From Buchananella sp. 14KM1171 (GTDB lineage Bacteria; Actinomycetota; Actinomycetes; Actinomycetales; Actinomycetaceae), in assembly GCF_041380365.1 (NCBI RefSeq), contig NZ_CP159981.1, positions 1,798,001 through 1,862,000 of the forward strand: a stretch of DNA of 64,000 nucleotides. The letters run 5' to 3'. The notes below the pieces were generated by a model, which saw only the letters and a list, made by a program, of their open reading frames with translations, was not told the origin of the DNA and searched no databases. Of the stretch, positions 17,447 through 26,372 are shown piece after piece. Position 1 is the stretch's first letter, and every line of letters starts with the position of its first letter. A program made the position numbers and the translations under genes.

Positions 17447-17950
17447 ATGGCCCAGGTAGGAATCGTCATGGGATCCGACTCCGACTGGAACGTCATGCGC
17501 GAGGCCGCGCTGGCGCTCACCGAGTTCGGGATCGACTTCGAGGCCGACGTCGTCAGCGCCCACCGCATGCCCACCGAGATGATCGCCTACGGGCAGCAGG
17601 CAGCCGCCCGGGGCCTGAAGGTCATCATCGCCGGGGCCGGCGGGGCGGCCCACCTGCCCGGCATGCTCGCCTCCGTCACCACCCTGCCCGTAATCGGCGT
17701 GCCCGTGCCCCTCAAGACCCTGGACGGCATGGACTCCCTGCTCTCCATCGTCCAGATGCCCGCCGGGGTACCGGTCGCCACCGTCTCGATTGGCGGAGCC
17801 CGCAACGCCGGCCTGCTGGCCGCGCGCATGCTGGGCGCCTTCGATGAGGGGATTGCGGGACGGATGGCCCAGTTCCAGGACGAACTGCGGGAAGTTGCCC
17901 ACCGCAAGGGCGAGTCCCTGCGAGCGGAGGTAGCAGCCCTGCGCGGCTAG
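17447..17950 (+). CDS. purE: N5-carboxyaminoimidazole ribonucleotide mutase
   Basis: 167 aa. ATG at 17447, two bases after the purK stop, with GGAAGGAAG upstream inside the end of purK. An open frame reaches far upstream but it is a shadow of purK. It has [18 protein letters not shown] (catalytic His) and [11 protein letters not shown], diagnostic for class I PurE. It converts N5-CAIR to CAIR. Confidence 0.96.
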   Translation: MAQVGIVMGSDSDWNVMREAALALTEFGIDFEADVVSAHRMPTEMIAYGQQAAARGLKVIIAGAGGAAHLPGMLASVTTLPVIGVPVPLKTLDGMDSLLSIVQMPAGVPVATVSIGGARNAGLLAARMLGAFDEGIAGRMAQFQDELREVAHRKGESLRAEVAALRG

Positions 17951-17967
17951 CAACTAGGCTTTCTCAC

Positions 17968-18954
17968 ATGAGCATCCTCGTCACTGGCGGCGCCGGATAC
18001 ATTGGCGCCCACGTTGTCCGTCTGTTGCTGGAGCGTGGCGAGGAGGTGATCGTCGTTGACGACCTCAGCTACGGCAAGGCCTCCCGCATCGGGAGCGCCA
18101 AGCTGGTGGAGCTGGACCTGGCCGCCCCGGAGGCACCCGGCGTGCTCGAGGGCGTGATGCGCGAGGGCGGCGTTACCGCCGTCATCCACTTCGCCGCCCG
18201 CAAGCAGGTGGGCGAGTCCGTCGCCAAGCCGACCTGGTACTACCAGCAGAACATCGGCGGCATGGCCAACCTGCTCGAGGCCATGGAGGCCGCAGAGGTC
18301 AAGCAGATGATCTTCTCCTCCTCCGCCGCCGTCTACGGCATGCCGCCGGTTGAGGTGGTCAGCGAGGACATCGTCAAGAGCCCCATCAACCCCTACGGCG
18401 AGACCAAGCTGATCGGCGAGTGGATGATGGCCAACTCCGAGCGCGCCTGGGGCCTGAACTGGGCCGGCCTGCGCTACTTCAACGTGGCCGGCTCCGGCTG
18501 GGACGACCTGGGCGACCCGGCCACCTTGAACCTGATCCCGATGGTGCTGGACCGCCTGGCCCAGGGGCAGAAGCCCAAGATCTTCGGCACCGACTACCCG
18601 ACCCCGGACGGCACCTGCATCCGCGACTACATCCACGTGCTGGACCTGGCCAAGGCGCACATCGCGGCCCTCGACGCGCTGGGCGGCGAGGCTCCGCTGG
18701 AGCACCACGTTTTCAACGTGGGCACGGGCGCCGGTTCCTCCGTGCGTGAGGTTATCGACACGATCGGCGAGGTCTCCGGGCTGGACGTCACCCCGGAGAT
18801 CTGCGAGCGCCGCGCCGGCGACCCGCCGCAGCTGATCGGCGACGCCGCGCGCATCGGCCAGGACCTGGGCTGGAAGGCCGAGCACGGCCTGACCGAGATC
18901 GTGGCCTCCGCGTGGTCCGCCTGGCAGGCCGGGGATCGCCGCATCGACGTCTAA
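17968..18954 (+). CDS. galE: UDP-glucose 4-epimerase
   Basis: 328 aa, extended SDR family. NAD-binding GGAGYIGAH at residues 7-15; catalytic S-Y-K with Y143 and K147 (NPYGETK). VFNVGTGAGSSVREV and WKAEHGL near the C-terminus are typical. It interconverts UDP-glucose and UDP-galactose and so can supply the UDP-galactopyranose used by Glf at 44255. It follows purE after 17 bp, perhaps by shared transcription. Confidence 0.94.
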   Translation: MSILVTGGAGYIGAHVVRLLLERGEEVIVVDDLSYGKASRIGSAKLVELDLAAPEAPGVLEGVMREGGVTAVIHFAARKQVGESVAKPTWYYQQNIGGMANLLEAMEAAEVKQMIFSSSAAVYGMPPVEVVSEDIVKSPINPYGETKLIGEWMMANSERAWGLNWAGLRYFNVAGSGWDDLGDPATLNLIPMVLDRLAQGQKPKIFGTDYPTPDGTCIRDYIHVLDLAKAHIAALDALGGEAPLEHHVFNVGTGAGSSVREVIDTIGEVSGLDVTPEICERRAGDPPQLIGDAARIGQDLGWKAEHGLTEIVASAWSAWQAGDRRIDV

Positions 18955-19315
18955 GGGGGGCGTAGGCCCGGGGTGGGCCTGGGCGTTCTCGAGACCGCTG
19001 CTGTTGGGGGTGGTGGGGCAGTTGCCCCGCCACCCCCATGCTTGTCTGCGGGCGGGCCGCAGGGCCGGGCTACGCGGTGGGGCGCCTAGCGGCACCGCGT
19101 GACTGAGCACTTGGCGGGCGCGAATCTCGACGAAAGCATCTTGAACTCGACGAAGGCGGTCGAATCTAGACGTTCGCAGGGGTACTTACGTCGAGTTGAA
19201 CGCGCGAACGTCGAGTTGAACGGGCGAACGTCGAGTTGAACGGGCGAACGTCTAGCCGAGCGCGGAGACTTCGGGCTGGCCGTCGGGGCCGGCCACCGCC
19301 CGCCGCCGCCCCGGC
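18955..19315. other. 361-bp convergent intergenic region with short repeats, no gene
   Basis: Lies between convergent galE and the LCP gene. It contains three perfect-to-near-perfect 20-bp tandem units (19188-19247). A partial inverted match to them lies at 19141-19152 (11 of 12 bases), so hairpins are possible. Another related fragment (CGAATCTAGACGTTCG) is at 19161-19176. No coding potential was recognised. Confidence 0.6.
19188..19247. repeat. Three tandem copies of a 20-bp repeat
   Basis: Unit ACGTCGAGTTGAACGSGCGA at 19188, 19208 and 19228, with only one variable base, followed by a partial copy. It is preceded by GGGGTACTTACG, which differs by one base from the arm of the hairpin at 31838-31849. 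Function unknown. Confidence 0.75.
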
Positions 19316-21064
19316 CTACTCGGCCTGGTTGAAGGACTGCGGGGTGAGCTTGCCGTCGCGCAGGTCCCGGAAGAAGGTGGTGGCGTAGCCCTCCTCCTCG
19401 AGCAGCACCACCCAGGCGCCGGAGTCGGTCACCCAGGCCGGGTCCGCGATCGGCGGGGCGCCCGTCAGGCCACCGGATTGGGTGTTCTTGAAGTCCAGGG
19501 CGAAGCGAGCCAGGTCCAGCGCGCCCATCTCCTCATCCACGGTGAGCGCGGCGGGAATCTGCTTGGCGATGTCCCACTGGTGGAACGGCGAGGCCAGGTC
19601 CGCAGACAGGGCCTGCTTGGAGATCGCGGCCAACAGCTGGCGCTGACGCAGCGCCCGGCCGATGTCCCCCTGGGGGTCGGCCTTGCGCATGCGCGCGAAC
19701 GCCAGGGCCTGGCGCCCGTCCACGTGGTGGCAGCCGGCGCTCCACACCATTTCGCTCTCGGGGTCGTTGACGTCGGCGTCGTAGCAGAGGTCCACCCCGC
19801 CGATCGCGTCCACCACCCCGGCCAGGCCGCCCATGCCGATCTCCACGTAGTGGTCCACGGTCAGGCCGGACAGCGACTCCACGGTCGCCACGAGCGCGCG
19901 CGTGCCGCCGGCCGCGTAGGCGGCGTTGATGCGGTCCCAGCCCCAGTCGGGGATCTCCACGTAGGTGTCGCGGGGCAGGGAGGTCAGCGAGGTCTGTCCG
20001 TTCTCCGCCACGTGCAGCAGCATGAGGGAGTCGGTGCGCTTGCCCTCCGTGCCGTCCTGGAAGGTGTCCGCCCCGCGCTCGTCGGAGCCGGCCAGCAGGT
20101 AGGTGCGCCCGGGGGTGTCGGCAGCCCCGGTGAGCGCGGAGGTGCGGTTGAGCGAGCCGTTGACGCGGCCCAGCAGCAGCAGTACCCAGCCACCGGTGAT
20201 CAGCGCGAACACCAGCAGGAACAGCAGCACCATGCGGCCAAAGCGCATGCGCGGGCGAGCCCCGGCGGCGCGAGGCGGTCTTGGCGGCTGCCCGCCGCCG
20301 AACGAGGAGCCTGCGCCAGCAGGCGAAGAGGCTTGAGCCGGGCCGCCGTAAGACCCGTGAGAGCCGCCGTGCTGTGCGCCGTACTGCGCCCCGCCCCCGT
20401 AGGAGGAGCCGCCGTACTGGCTGGTGGCACCGCCCCCGCCCGGCCAGGAGCCGTAGCCCGCGCGGGCAGCGCCGGAACCGGGTGCGTAGGACGGCGGCAT
20501 GGCTGCCTGGGCGCCCTCTTGCGGGCGCGGGGGCCTGGCGCGCGAAGCCTGCCGCGCGGGGGAGACCGGGTAGACGGACGTGCCCTGTGGGCCGTAACCG
20601 TCCTGGCCGCCCTGCGGGCCGTAACCCGCGTTCGCGGCGGCCTCCTGGTGGCCGACGTTGCCGCCCTGGCCGCCCCGCGCGGTTGCGCCCGTGATGGAAC
20701 GGCGGCGCGGCGGGATCGAGCGCGGCATGCCGGGGCGGGCCGCCTGCCCGGTGCCTGCGGAAGCAGGAGAGGCGGAAGAAGAAGCCCCCGCAGCGAGGAA
20801 GCCGGGCAGGCGCGCAGGCTGGGATGCGGGGGTGGATTGAGAGGAGGGCGCGGGCTGGCCGCCGCGCGGGTACTGCCCCGCCTGGGCGGGGCGAGCGCCC
20901 GGCCCGGGCTGGCCGCCAGACCCGGCGGCGCGGGGCGCCGCAGGCGGCACGCGCCGAGCCCCGCTCTGGGGCTGGCTCCCCTGCGCCGGGAAGCCCGCGC
21001 TCCCGGGCGCGTACTGGCCGGGGTTGGGCCGCCTGCGCGGGGGAAAGGACGGAGGATTACTCAC
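19316..21064 (-). CDS. LytR-CpsA-Psr family ligase with long low-complexity cytoplasmic tail
   Basis: 582 aa from the GTG at 21064, which overlaps the upstream LCP gene by eight bases. Residues 1-270 are Pro/Gly/Ala/Gln/Ser-rich with repeated YGPQGGQ-like and YGG units and no recognisable fold. TM at about 278-298. The extracytoplasmic LCP domain follows: AGSDERGADT, GKRTDSLMLLHV, SLPRDTYVEIP, RINAAYAAGG, GGVDLCYDADV and GRQALAFARMRKAD, including the Arg/Asp residues that bind pyrophosphate. LCP enzymes transfer lipid-linked glycopolymers to peptidoglycan. The long disordered N-terminus lies on the cytoplasmic side, which is atypical. Confidence 0.9.
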   Translation of the reverse strand: MSNPPSFPPRRRPNPGQYAPGSAGFPAQGSQPQSGARRVPPAAPRAAGSGGQPGPGARPAQAGQYPRGGQPAPSSQSTPASQPARLPGFLAAGASSSASPASAGTGQAARPGMPRSIPPRRRSITGATARGGQGGNVGHQEAAANAGYGPQGGQDGYGPQGTSVYPVSPARQASRARPPRPQEGAQAAMPPSYAPGSGAARAGYGSWPGGGGATSQYGGSSYGGGAQYGAQHGGSHGSYGGPAQASSPAGAGSSFGGGQPPRPPRAAGARPRMRFGRMVLLFLLVFALITGGWVLLLLGRVNGSLNRTSALTGAADTPGRTYLLAGSDERGADTFQDGTEGKRTDSLMLLHVAENGQTSLTSLPRDTYVEIPDWGWDRINAAYAAGGTRALVATVESLSGLTVDHYVEIGMGGLAGVVDAIGGVDLCYDADVNDPESEMVWSAGCHHVDGRQALAFARMRKADPQGDIGRALRQRQLLAAISKQALSADLASPFHQWDIAKQIPAALTVDEEMGALDLARFALDFKNTQSGGLTGAPPIADPAWVTDSGAWVVLLEEEGYATTFFRDLRDGKLTPQSFNQAE

Positions 21065-22247
21065 CGGAGCCCTCCTCGGTAGTGCCCTCCTCGGCGCTGC
21101 CCTCGGGGCTGGCCGAGTCGTCCGGGGTCTGTGAAGCCCCCGCCAGACCGGTGGGCCACGGGGCGCCGGTGGCGGTGGTGCCACCCACGAAGTCGGGGAT
21201 GGGCTGGTCGGCGCGGATCGCGTCCCACACCAGCTCGGCGTCGGCGGTGGGCACCACGCGCGCCCCGCCCGCCACCAGCTCCACCGGCAGCGTCACGAAC
21301 CGGATCTTGTCTCGGTCCACCCCGGCCAGGGACTGCGCCAGCCCCGCCAGGCGGGTCAGCTCCCCGATCTCGGAGGAGGTCAGCGCCTCTAGGGAGGCGC
21401 CCAGGAAGTTGTAGAGCTTGGGCAGGTCGGTCAGCAGGTTGGAACTGAGCGCCTGCTCCGCGATCGCGCCGACCAGTTGCTGCTGGCGGCCGATGCGGGA
21501 GAGATCGGAGCCGTCCCCCAGCGCGTAGCGGGCCCGCGAGTAGCTGAGCGCCTGCGTGCCGTTCAGACGTTGGCAACCCGGCTCGATCGACAGGTCCGCG
21601 CGCTTGTCCCGCAGCCGTTCCGAGAAGCACATCGGGATCCCGCCCAGAGAGTCAACGATGGTGCGGAAGGAATCGAACTCGATCACCATCCACTCGTTGA
21701 CCAGAACATCGGACATGTTCTCCACCGTGACCAGGGTGCAGGCGGCCGCCTCGGCAGGGTTGTTGTTCTGTCCACCGATGGCGAAGGCCGCGTTAAACTG
21801 CCCGTCCTGGGGGTCGGTGGAGGTGCCGTCGAAGAACTTGCACTTGGGAATCTCCACCAGCGTGTCACGCGGAATGGAGACCACCTCCACGCGGGAACGG
21901 TCTGCAGCGATGTGCATCAGCATCGTGGTGTCGCCACGCATGCCCACCACTTCCTCGGCGTCCGCCTGCTCTGCGGTGCGGTGATCCGAACCGATCACCA
22001 GGATGTTCAACCCCGTGCCCCGAAAAACGTCACCAGGGCCGTTTGGCTCCCCCTGCGGAGGGGAGAACGACGGGCGGTTCGGCTCCAAGAGGTCAGATAT
22101 GTCCACGATCTCCGCGCGGTTGAGGTCGTTGAGCGCGAACAGCACGCCGGAGACAAGAAAGACCAGCACAGAGAAGAAGGCAGGGCCAAAAATCCGCCGC
22201 TTCCTGCGCTTGACGAGCGCGTGGCGAGACTCGTAACGCTTGCTCAC
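21057..22247 (-). CDS. LytR-CpsA-Psr family glycopolymer ligase
   Basis: 396 aa, GTG start overlapping the DUF2304 stop (GTGA). A basic N-terminus precedes one TM (about residues 20-40). The LCP domain shows ILVIGSDHRT, GMRGDTTMLMHI, SIPRDTLVEIP, FNAAFAIGG, LGGIPMCFSERL and GTQALSYSRARYALGDGSD. The C-terminus is an acidic Ser/Glu/Thr-rich tail outside the membrane. Together with its partner at 19316 it would attach the polysaccharides made by the downstream clusters to the wall. Confidence 0.92.
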   Translation of the reverse strand: MSKRYESRHALVKRRKRRIFGPAFFSVLVFLVSGVLFALNDLNRAEIVDISDLLEPNRPSFSPPQGEPNGPGDVFRGTGLNILVIGSDHRTAEQADAEEVVGMRGDTTMLMHIAADRSRVEVVSIPRDTLVEIPKCKFFDGTSTDPQDGQFNAAFAIGGQNNNPAEAAACTLVTVENMSDVLVNEWMVIEFDSFRTIVDSLGGIPMCFSERLRDKRADLSIEPGCQRLNGTQALSYSRARYALGDGSDLSRIGRQQQLVGAIAEQALSSNLLTDLPKLYNFLGASLEALTSSEIGELTRLAGLAQSLAGVDRDKIRFVTLPVELVAGGARVVPTADAELVWDAIRADQPIPDFVGGTTATGAPWPTGLAGASQTPDDSASPEGSAEEGTTEEGSGE

Positions 22248-22801
22248 TTATCCGTATCCTCCGATCCGACCTCGCCCATTGCAGCACCCTTTCCTGGCAG
22301 AGAGCTGGGCGCGGGCGCGCCGGAGGGAGGCGGACCGGAGACGGGCGCGGCATGGGGGCAGTCGGCGGCAGCGTCGTCCATCCCCGCCACGTCGGGGGGA
22401 AGCGGGCCGGCAATCAACCCAGCCTGCACCAGGCCCGCCTTGCCAGTCTTGGACTGCACGAAACGCGGCGAATCGCTCAACGCGATCTGGCGGGCCAGCT
22501 TCGTCAGCTGCCGCTCCAGCACCTGGGCGCGGCGGTACTGGTTAGCCAGGCTGGCCAGGAAGGCCACGATAAGCAGGTAGAGCAGCAGGTCGGTGCCGCG
22601 GCCCACGCCGGCCTTGTTGGCGATCAGCGAAAGGGTGCGCGGCCAGAAAATCGACACGAACGCACCGATGATGAACAAGACGATGCCGATGCGACGCAGG
22701 GCCTCGCTGCGCTGGGAGCGCGTGCGAATCACCTTCAACGAAATGAAGGTCAAGATGACTACCAGGATCGCCTTGATGATGATCTGTTGAGTGCCGTACA
22801 T
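22244..22801 (-). CDS. DUF2304-family small membrane protein
   Basis: 185 aa. The first ~115 residues match the DUF2304 plan: an N-terminal TM (QIIIKAILVVILTFISLKVI), a basic loop RTRSQRSEALRRIG, two more TMs, and a short helix YRRAQVLERQLTKLARQIAL. The remaining ~65 residues are a Pro/Gly/Ala-rich extension. DUF2304 genes usually lie beside a GT2 of the polyprenyl-phosphate glycosyltransferase type, as here (22813). They are presumed to help membrane attachment or flipping; not proven. Confidence 0.8.
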   Translation of the reverse strand: MYGTQQIIIKAILVVILTFISLKVIRTRSQRSEALRRIGIVLFIIGAFVSIFWPRTLSLIANKAGVGRGTDLLLYLLIVAFLASLANQYRRAQVLERQLTKLARQIALSDSPRFVQSKTGKAGLVQAGLIAGPLPPDVAGMDDAAADCPHAAPVSGPPPSGAPAPSSLPGKGAAMGEVGSEDTDK

Positions 22802-22812
22802 TGCGCCCCTCC

Positions 22813-23496
22813 CTAGGAAAACAGCAGTTCCACGAGGATGTTGATGCTGTTGAGCATCGACTGCCCCTTGGAGCGCGAATAGTCGGTGTAACGAATGTGA
22901 ACCGGGACCTCAGCCCACGGCAGCTTGGAGTCCGCCAGCTGGTGCACGATCTCAGAGGCGTGCGCCATCCGGTTGTGCATCAGGTGCACCCGGCCGGCGG
23001 CCTCGTGGCTCAGCAGGCGCAGGCCGTTGTGGGAATCGGTCAGCTTCAGGCCCGTCTTGCGGTTGGACACGCGCGCCGTGGCCTGCAACACGATGGACTT
23101 CAGCCAGTTCGCCTCCACCTTCGTGCCGCGAAAACGCGAACCGAACACGATGTCCAGGTCGCCGTCGCGCGCAGTCTTGACCATGTGGAGGGCGTCCTCC
23201 ACGCGGTGCTGGCCGTCGGCGTCGAAGGTGATGCAGTACTTGCCGTCCGTGCGCGTGTGGAAGAACTCCAGCCCCGTCTGCAGCGCCGCCCCCTGGCCCA
23301 GGTTGATCGGGTGGTAGATCACCACGGCGCCAGCCCGCTCGGCGATCTTGGCGGAGGCGTCCTTAGAGCCGTCGTCCACGCAGATGATGTTCGGGAAGAC
23401 CTTGCGGGCCTCAGTGATGACGTCGCCAATGACCGCCGCCTCGTTGTAAAGCGGGATCAGTAGCCACGTATCGGTCACCGGAGTAGTCACGGACAT
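22813..23496 (-). CDS. GT2 glycosyltransferase, polyprenyl-phosphate sugar synthase-like
   Basis: 227 aa from the ATG at 23496. An upstream GTG at 23526 would add ten residues. GT-A fold features: LLIPLYNEAAVIGDVI, ICVDDGSKD, NLGQGAALQTG and FDADGQH (metal-binding DxD-like). SHNGLRLLS and a C-terminal IRYTDYSRSKGQSMLNSINI follow, typical of dolichyl/polyprenyl-phosphate mannose or glucose synthase-like enzymes. It is predicted to make a lipid-phosphate-linked sugar for the envelope, with DUF2304 as partner. The acceptor and sugar are unknown. Confidence 0.85.
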   Translation of the reverse strand: MSVTTPVTDTWLLIPLYNEAAVIGDVITEARKVFPNIICVDDGSKDASAKIAERAGAVVIYHPINLGQGAALQTGLEFFHTRTDGKYCITFDADGQHRVEDALHMVKTARDGDLDIVFGSRFRGTKVEANWLKSIVLQATARVSNRKTGLKLTDSHNGLRLLSHEAAGRVHLMHNRMAHASEIVHQLADSKLPWAEVPVHIRYTDYSRSKGQSMLNSINILVELLFS

Positions 23497-23609
23497 GGAA
23501 ACGAGTATCCCAGGCGAAGGCGGCAAGGCGCGCCACCAACGCGGGGTGTGCCTCGATACATCCCGCCATTGTGGTGGCTAGACTGTGCCCAGTAAACGGA
23601 AGGAACACC

Positions 23610-24212
23610 GTGGCCGAACCGCGAATTGTTGACAGCGCCGACGTCTCTCCCGCCGCCCAGATCGGGGAGGGATCCTCGATTTGGCACCTGGCGCAGGTCC
23701 GTGAGGATGCCCGCCTGGGCAAGAACTGCATCGTAGGCCGCGGCGCCTATATCGGCACCGGCGTGGAGATGGGCGACAACTGCAAGGTGCAGAACTACGC
23801 CCTGGTTTATGAGCCGGCCAAGCTGGGCCCGGGCGTGTTCATCGGCCCGGCGGTGGTGCTCACCAACGACCACTATCCGCGCGCGGTCAACGAGGACGGC
23901 TCCATCAAGTCGGCGCACGACTGGGAGCCGGTGGGCGTGACCATCGAGGAGGGCGCCGCCATCGGCGCCCGCGCGGTGTGCGTGGCCCCCGTGACGATCG
24001 GCGCGTGGGCCACCGTGGCCGCCGGCGCCGTGGTCACCAAGGACGTGGCGCCTTTCGCGCTCGTGGCGGGCGTTCCCGCCAAGCAGATCGGGTGGGTGGG
24101 GCACGCCGGTGCCCGCCTGACCCCCGTCGAGGGAGAGCCGGGTCGCTGGCTCTGCCCCGCCTCCGGCTCTGTCTACGAGGAGACCGGCTCCTCCATTCGA
24201 AAGGTCAAGTGA
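23610..24212 (+). CDS. Left-handed beta-helix N-acetyltransferase (WbpD/WlbB-like)
   Basis: 200 aa from the GTG at 23610 with GGAAGGA before it. Hexapeptide repeats are clear (GEGSSIWHLAQVREDARLG, IGTGVEMGDNCKVQNYALVY). NDHYPRAVNEDG and AGVPAKQIGWV are characteristic of the UDP-2-acetamido-3-amino-2,3-dideoxy-glucuronate N-acetyltransferase group. The C-terminal extension with a CPASG motif is also seen in family members. It would acetylate the 3-amino group produced by the aminotransferase immediately downstream. First of a three-gene operon. Confidence 0.87.
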   Translation: MAEPRIVDSADVSPAAQIGEGSSIWHLAQVREDARLGKNCIVGRGAYIGTGVEMGDNCKVQNYALVYEPAKLGPGVFIGPAVVLTNDHYPRAVNEDGSIKSAHDWEPVGVTIEEGAAIGARAVCVAPVTIGAWATVAAGAVVTKDVAPFALVAGVPAKQIGWVGHAGARLTPVEGEPGRWLCPASGSVYEETGSSIRKVK

Positions 24213-25322
24213 ATGTCTATCGAGTTCATCCCGGCAGCTAAGCCCATCATCGGCGATGAGGAGCGCGCGGCCGTAGACGCGGTGCTGCGCTCCGGCATGG
24301 TGGCGCAGGGTCCGCAGGTAAAGGCCTTCGAGGAGGAGTTCTCTGCCCACTTCGTGCCCGGCCGCGAGTGCGTGGCGGTCAACTCCGGCACCTCCGGCCT
24401 GCACCTGGGCCTGCTGGCCGCCGGCATCGGCGCGGGCGACGAGGTGATTGTGCCCTCCTTCACCTTCGCCGCCACCGGCAACTCCGTGGCCCTGACGGGT
24501 GCCACCCCGGTGTTCGCGGACATCGAGCTGGACTACTTCTGCCTTGACCCCGACTCCGTGCGCGCGGCCATCACCCCGCGCACCAAGGCGATCATGCCGG
24601 TGCACTTGTACGGTCACCCCGCCAACATGGACGAGCTGCGCAAGATCGCCGAGGAGCACGGCCTGATGATCTTCGAGGACGCCGCCCAGGCGCACGGCGC
24701 CTCCCTGCACGGCACCCCGGTGGGTGCGTTCGGCACGTTCGCCATGTTCTCCCTCTACCCGACCAAGAACATGACCTCCGGCGAGGGCGGCATGGTCTCT
24801 TGCGTCGACGGCGAGGTGGCCCGCCGCGTGCGCCTGCTGCGCAACCAGGGCATGGAGCGCCAGTACGCCAACGAGCTGGTGGGCCTGAACAACCGCATGA
24901 CTGACATCCACGCCGCCATCGGCCGCGTGCAGCTGACCAAGGTGGACGCCTGGACCAAGCAGCGCCAGGAGAACGCCGCGTTCCTGAACGCCAACCTGGA
25001 GGGGGTCGTTACCCCGCCGGTGGCCGATGGTGCAGTGCACGTCTACCACCAGTACACGATCCGCGTGGAGGCCGGTGCCGCCGAGCGCGACCGCATCGTT
25101 ACCGCCCTGCGTGAGGAGCACCAGGTGGGCTCCGGGGTCTACTACCCGATCCCGAACCACCGCCTGGAGTCCCTGGCCCCCTACGCCCCGGGCCTGGAGC
25201 TGCCGGTGACCGAGCAGGCCGCCGCCCAGGTGATCTCGCTGCCGGTGCACCCCTCGCTGACGCAGGAGCACCTGGAGCGCATCGTCACGTCCGTGAACAC
25301 GGTCGTTAAGGCTGGTGCGTGA
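24213..25322 (+). CDS. DegT/DnrJ/EryC1/StrS aminotransferase (WbpE/WlbC-like)
   Basis: 369 aa, ATG directly after the acetyltransferase stop. A PLP sugar aminotransferase: NSGTSGLHLGLLAAGIG, VPSFTFAATGNSV, FEDAAQAHGA and SLYPTKNMTSGEGGM, in which the Lys of PTKN binds PLP. GLNNRMTDIHAAIGRVQL and the C-terminal SLPVHPSLTQE are usual. In context it transaminates the 3-keto-UDP-sugar from the oxidoreductase at 25319. The last bases overlap that gene's start. Confidence 0.9.
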   Translation: MSIEFIPAAKPIIGDEERAAVDAVLRSGMVAQGPQVKAFEEEFSAHFVPGRECVAVNSGTSGLHLGLLAAGIGAGDEVIVPSFTFAATGNSVALTGATPVFADIELDYFCLDPDSVRAAITPRTKAIMPVHLYGHPANMDELRKIAEEHGLMIFEDAAQAHGASLHGTPVGAFGTFAMFSLYPTKNMTSGEGGMVSCVDGEVARRVRLLRNQGMERQYANELVGLNNRMTDIHAAIGRVQLTKVDAWTKQRQENAAFLNANLEGVVTPPVADGAVHVYHQYTIRVEAGAAERDRIVTALREEHQVGSGVYYPIPNHRLESLAPYAPGLELPVTEQAAAQVISLPVHPSLTQEHLERIVTSVNTVVKAGA

Positions 25323-26299
25323 TGGCGATTCGCGTTGGCCTGATCGGCCTGGGCTCGATGGGGCGTCACCACGCCCGCGTCATCCGCGCCACCGAGGGCT
25401 TTGAGCTGGTGGCGGTTGCCGACGAGTTCGGCGACAAGTTCGGCGTGGCCGGTGACCTGGAGGTGCTTCCCAACGTGGAGGCGCTGATCGAGGCAGGGCT
25501 GGATGCCGCCATGGTGGCCGTGCCGACCATCTACCACGAGCCGGTGGCGTTGAAGCTGGCCGAGGCGGGCGTGCACACGATGGTGGAGAAGCCGATTGCG
25601 CACTCCGCTGAGGCGGGCCGCCGCGTGGCCGCCGCCTTCGCCGAGGCCGGCCTGGTGGGCGCCGTCGGTTACGTGGAGCGCTGCAACCCGGCGCTGCGGG
25701 AGATGCGCCGCCGTATCGCCGCGGGCGAGCTGGGGGAGCTCTACCAGATCACCACGCGCCGCCAGGGCCCTTTCCCGGCCCGCATCGCGGACGTGGGCGT
25801 GGTCAAGGACCTGGCCACCCACGACGTGGACCTGACCGCCTGGCTGGCCGGCTCGCGCTATGAGTCGATCAGCGCGCAGACGACCTTCCGCTCCGGCCGC
25901 GAGCACGAGGACATGGTGGTGGCCACCGGCCGCCTGGAGAGCGGCGTGATCGTCAACCACACCGTCAACTGGCTCTCCCCGCTGAAGGAGCGCATCACCG
26001 TGGCGATCGGTGAGCGCGGTGCCTTCGTGGCGGACACGGCCCTGGGGGACCTGACCTTCTACGCCAACGGCACGATCCGCACCGAGTGGGACCAGGTGGC
26101 CCAGTTCCGGGGGGTGACCGAGGGGGACGTGATCCGCTACGCCATCCCCAAGCGCGAGCCGCTGCTGGTGGAGCAGGAGGGCTTCCGCGACGCCATCAAC
26201 GGCGACCCCAGCAACGTGGTCACGATGGCCGAGGCCGTGCACACCCTGGACGTGATCGACGCGATGGTGGCCTCCAACGGCGAGATGGTGAGGTTCTAG
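25319..26299 (+). CDS. Gfo/Idh/MocA oxidoreductase (WbpB/WlbA-like)
   Basis: 326 aa. GTG at 25319 overlapping the aminotransferase stop, or ATG at 25322. Rossmann motif GLIGLGSMGRHHARVI at the N-terminus, VEKPIAHSAEAG (Lys of the EKP motif) and YVERCNPALREM. In the Wbp/Wlb pathway this enzyme oxidises C3 of UDP-GlcNAcA with NAD so that WbpE can aminate it. Order here is acetyltransferase, aminotransferase, oxidoreductase, tightly coupled. A strong terminator hairpin follows at 26310. Confidence 0.88.
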   Translation: MMAIRVGLIGLGSMGRHHARVIRATEGFELVAVADEFGDKFGVAGDLEVLPNVEALIEAGLDAAMVAVPTIYHEPVALKLAEAGVHTMVEKPIAHSAEAGRRVAAAFAEAGLVGAVGYVERCNPALREMRRRIAAGELGELYQITTRRQGPFPARIADVGVVKDLATHDVDLTAWLAGSRYESISAQTTFRSGREHEDMVVATGRLESGVIVNHTVNWLSPLKERITVAIGERGAFVADTALGDLTFYANGTIRTEWDQVAQFRGVTEGDVIRYAIPKREPLLVEQEGFRDAINGDPSNVVTMAEAVHTLDVIDAMVASNGEMVRF

Positions 26300-26309
26300 A
26301 CGCCGGTCT

Positions 26310-26342
26310 GTGTGGGCCGGGGCCGCCGGCCCCGGCCCACAC
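26310..26342 (+). terminator. Strong hairpin after the diacetamido-sugar operon
   Basis: A perfect 15-bp G+C-rich stem (26310-26324 with 26328-26342) and a 3-nt loop lie 10 bp after the oxidoreductase stop. There is only a short T run (GTTTG) beyond it, so it is a stem-type terminator by inference. Confidence 0.7.
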
Positions 26343-26372
26343 CCGCGTTTGGGAGCGATTAGGGTTAGTGGA

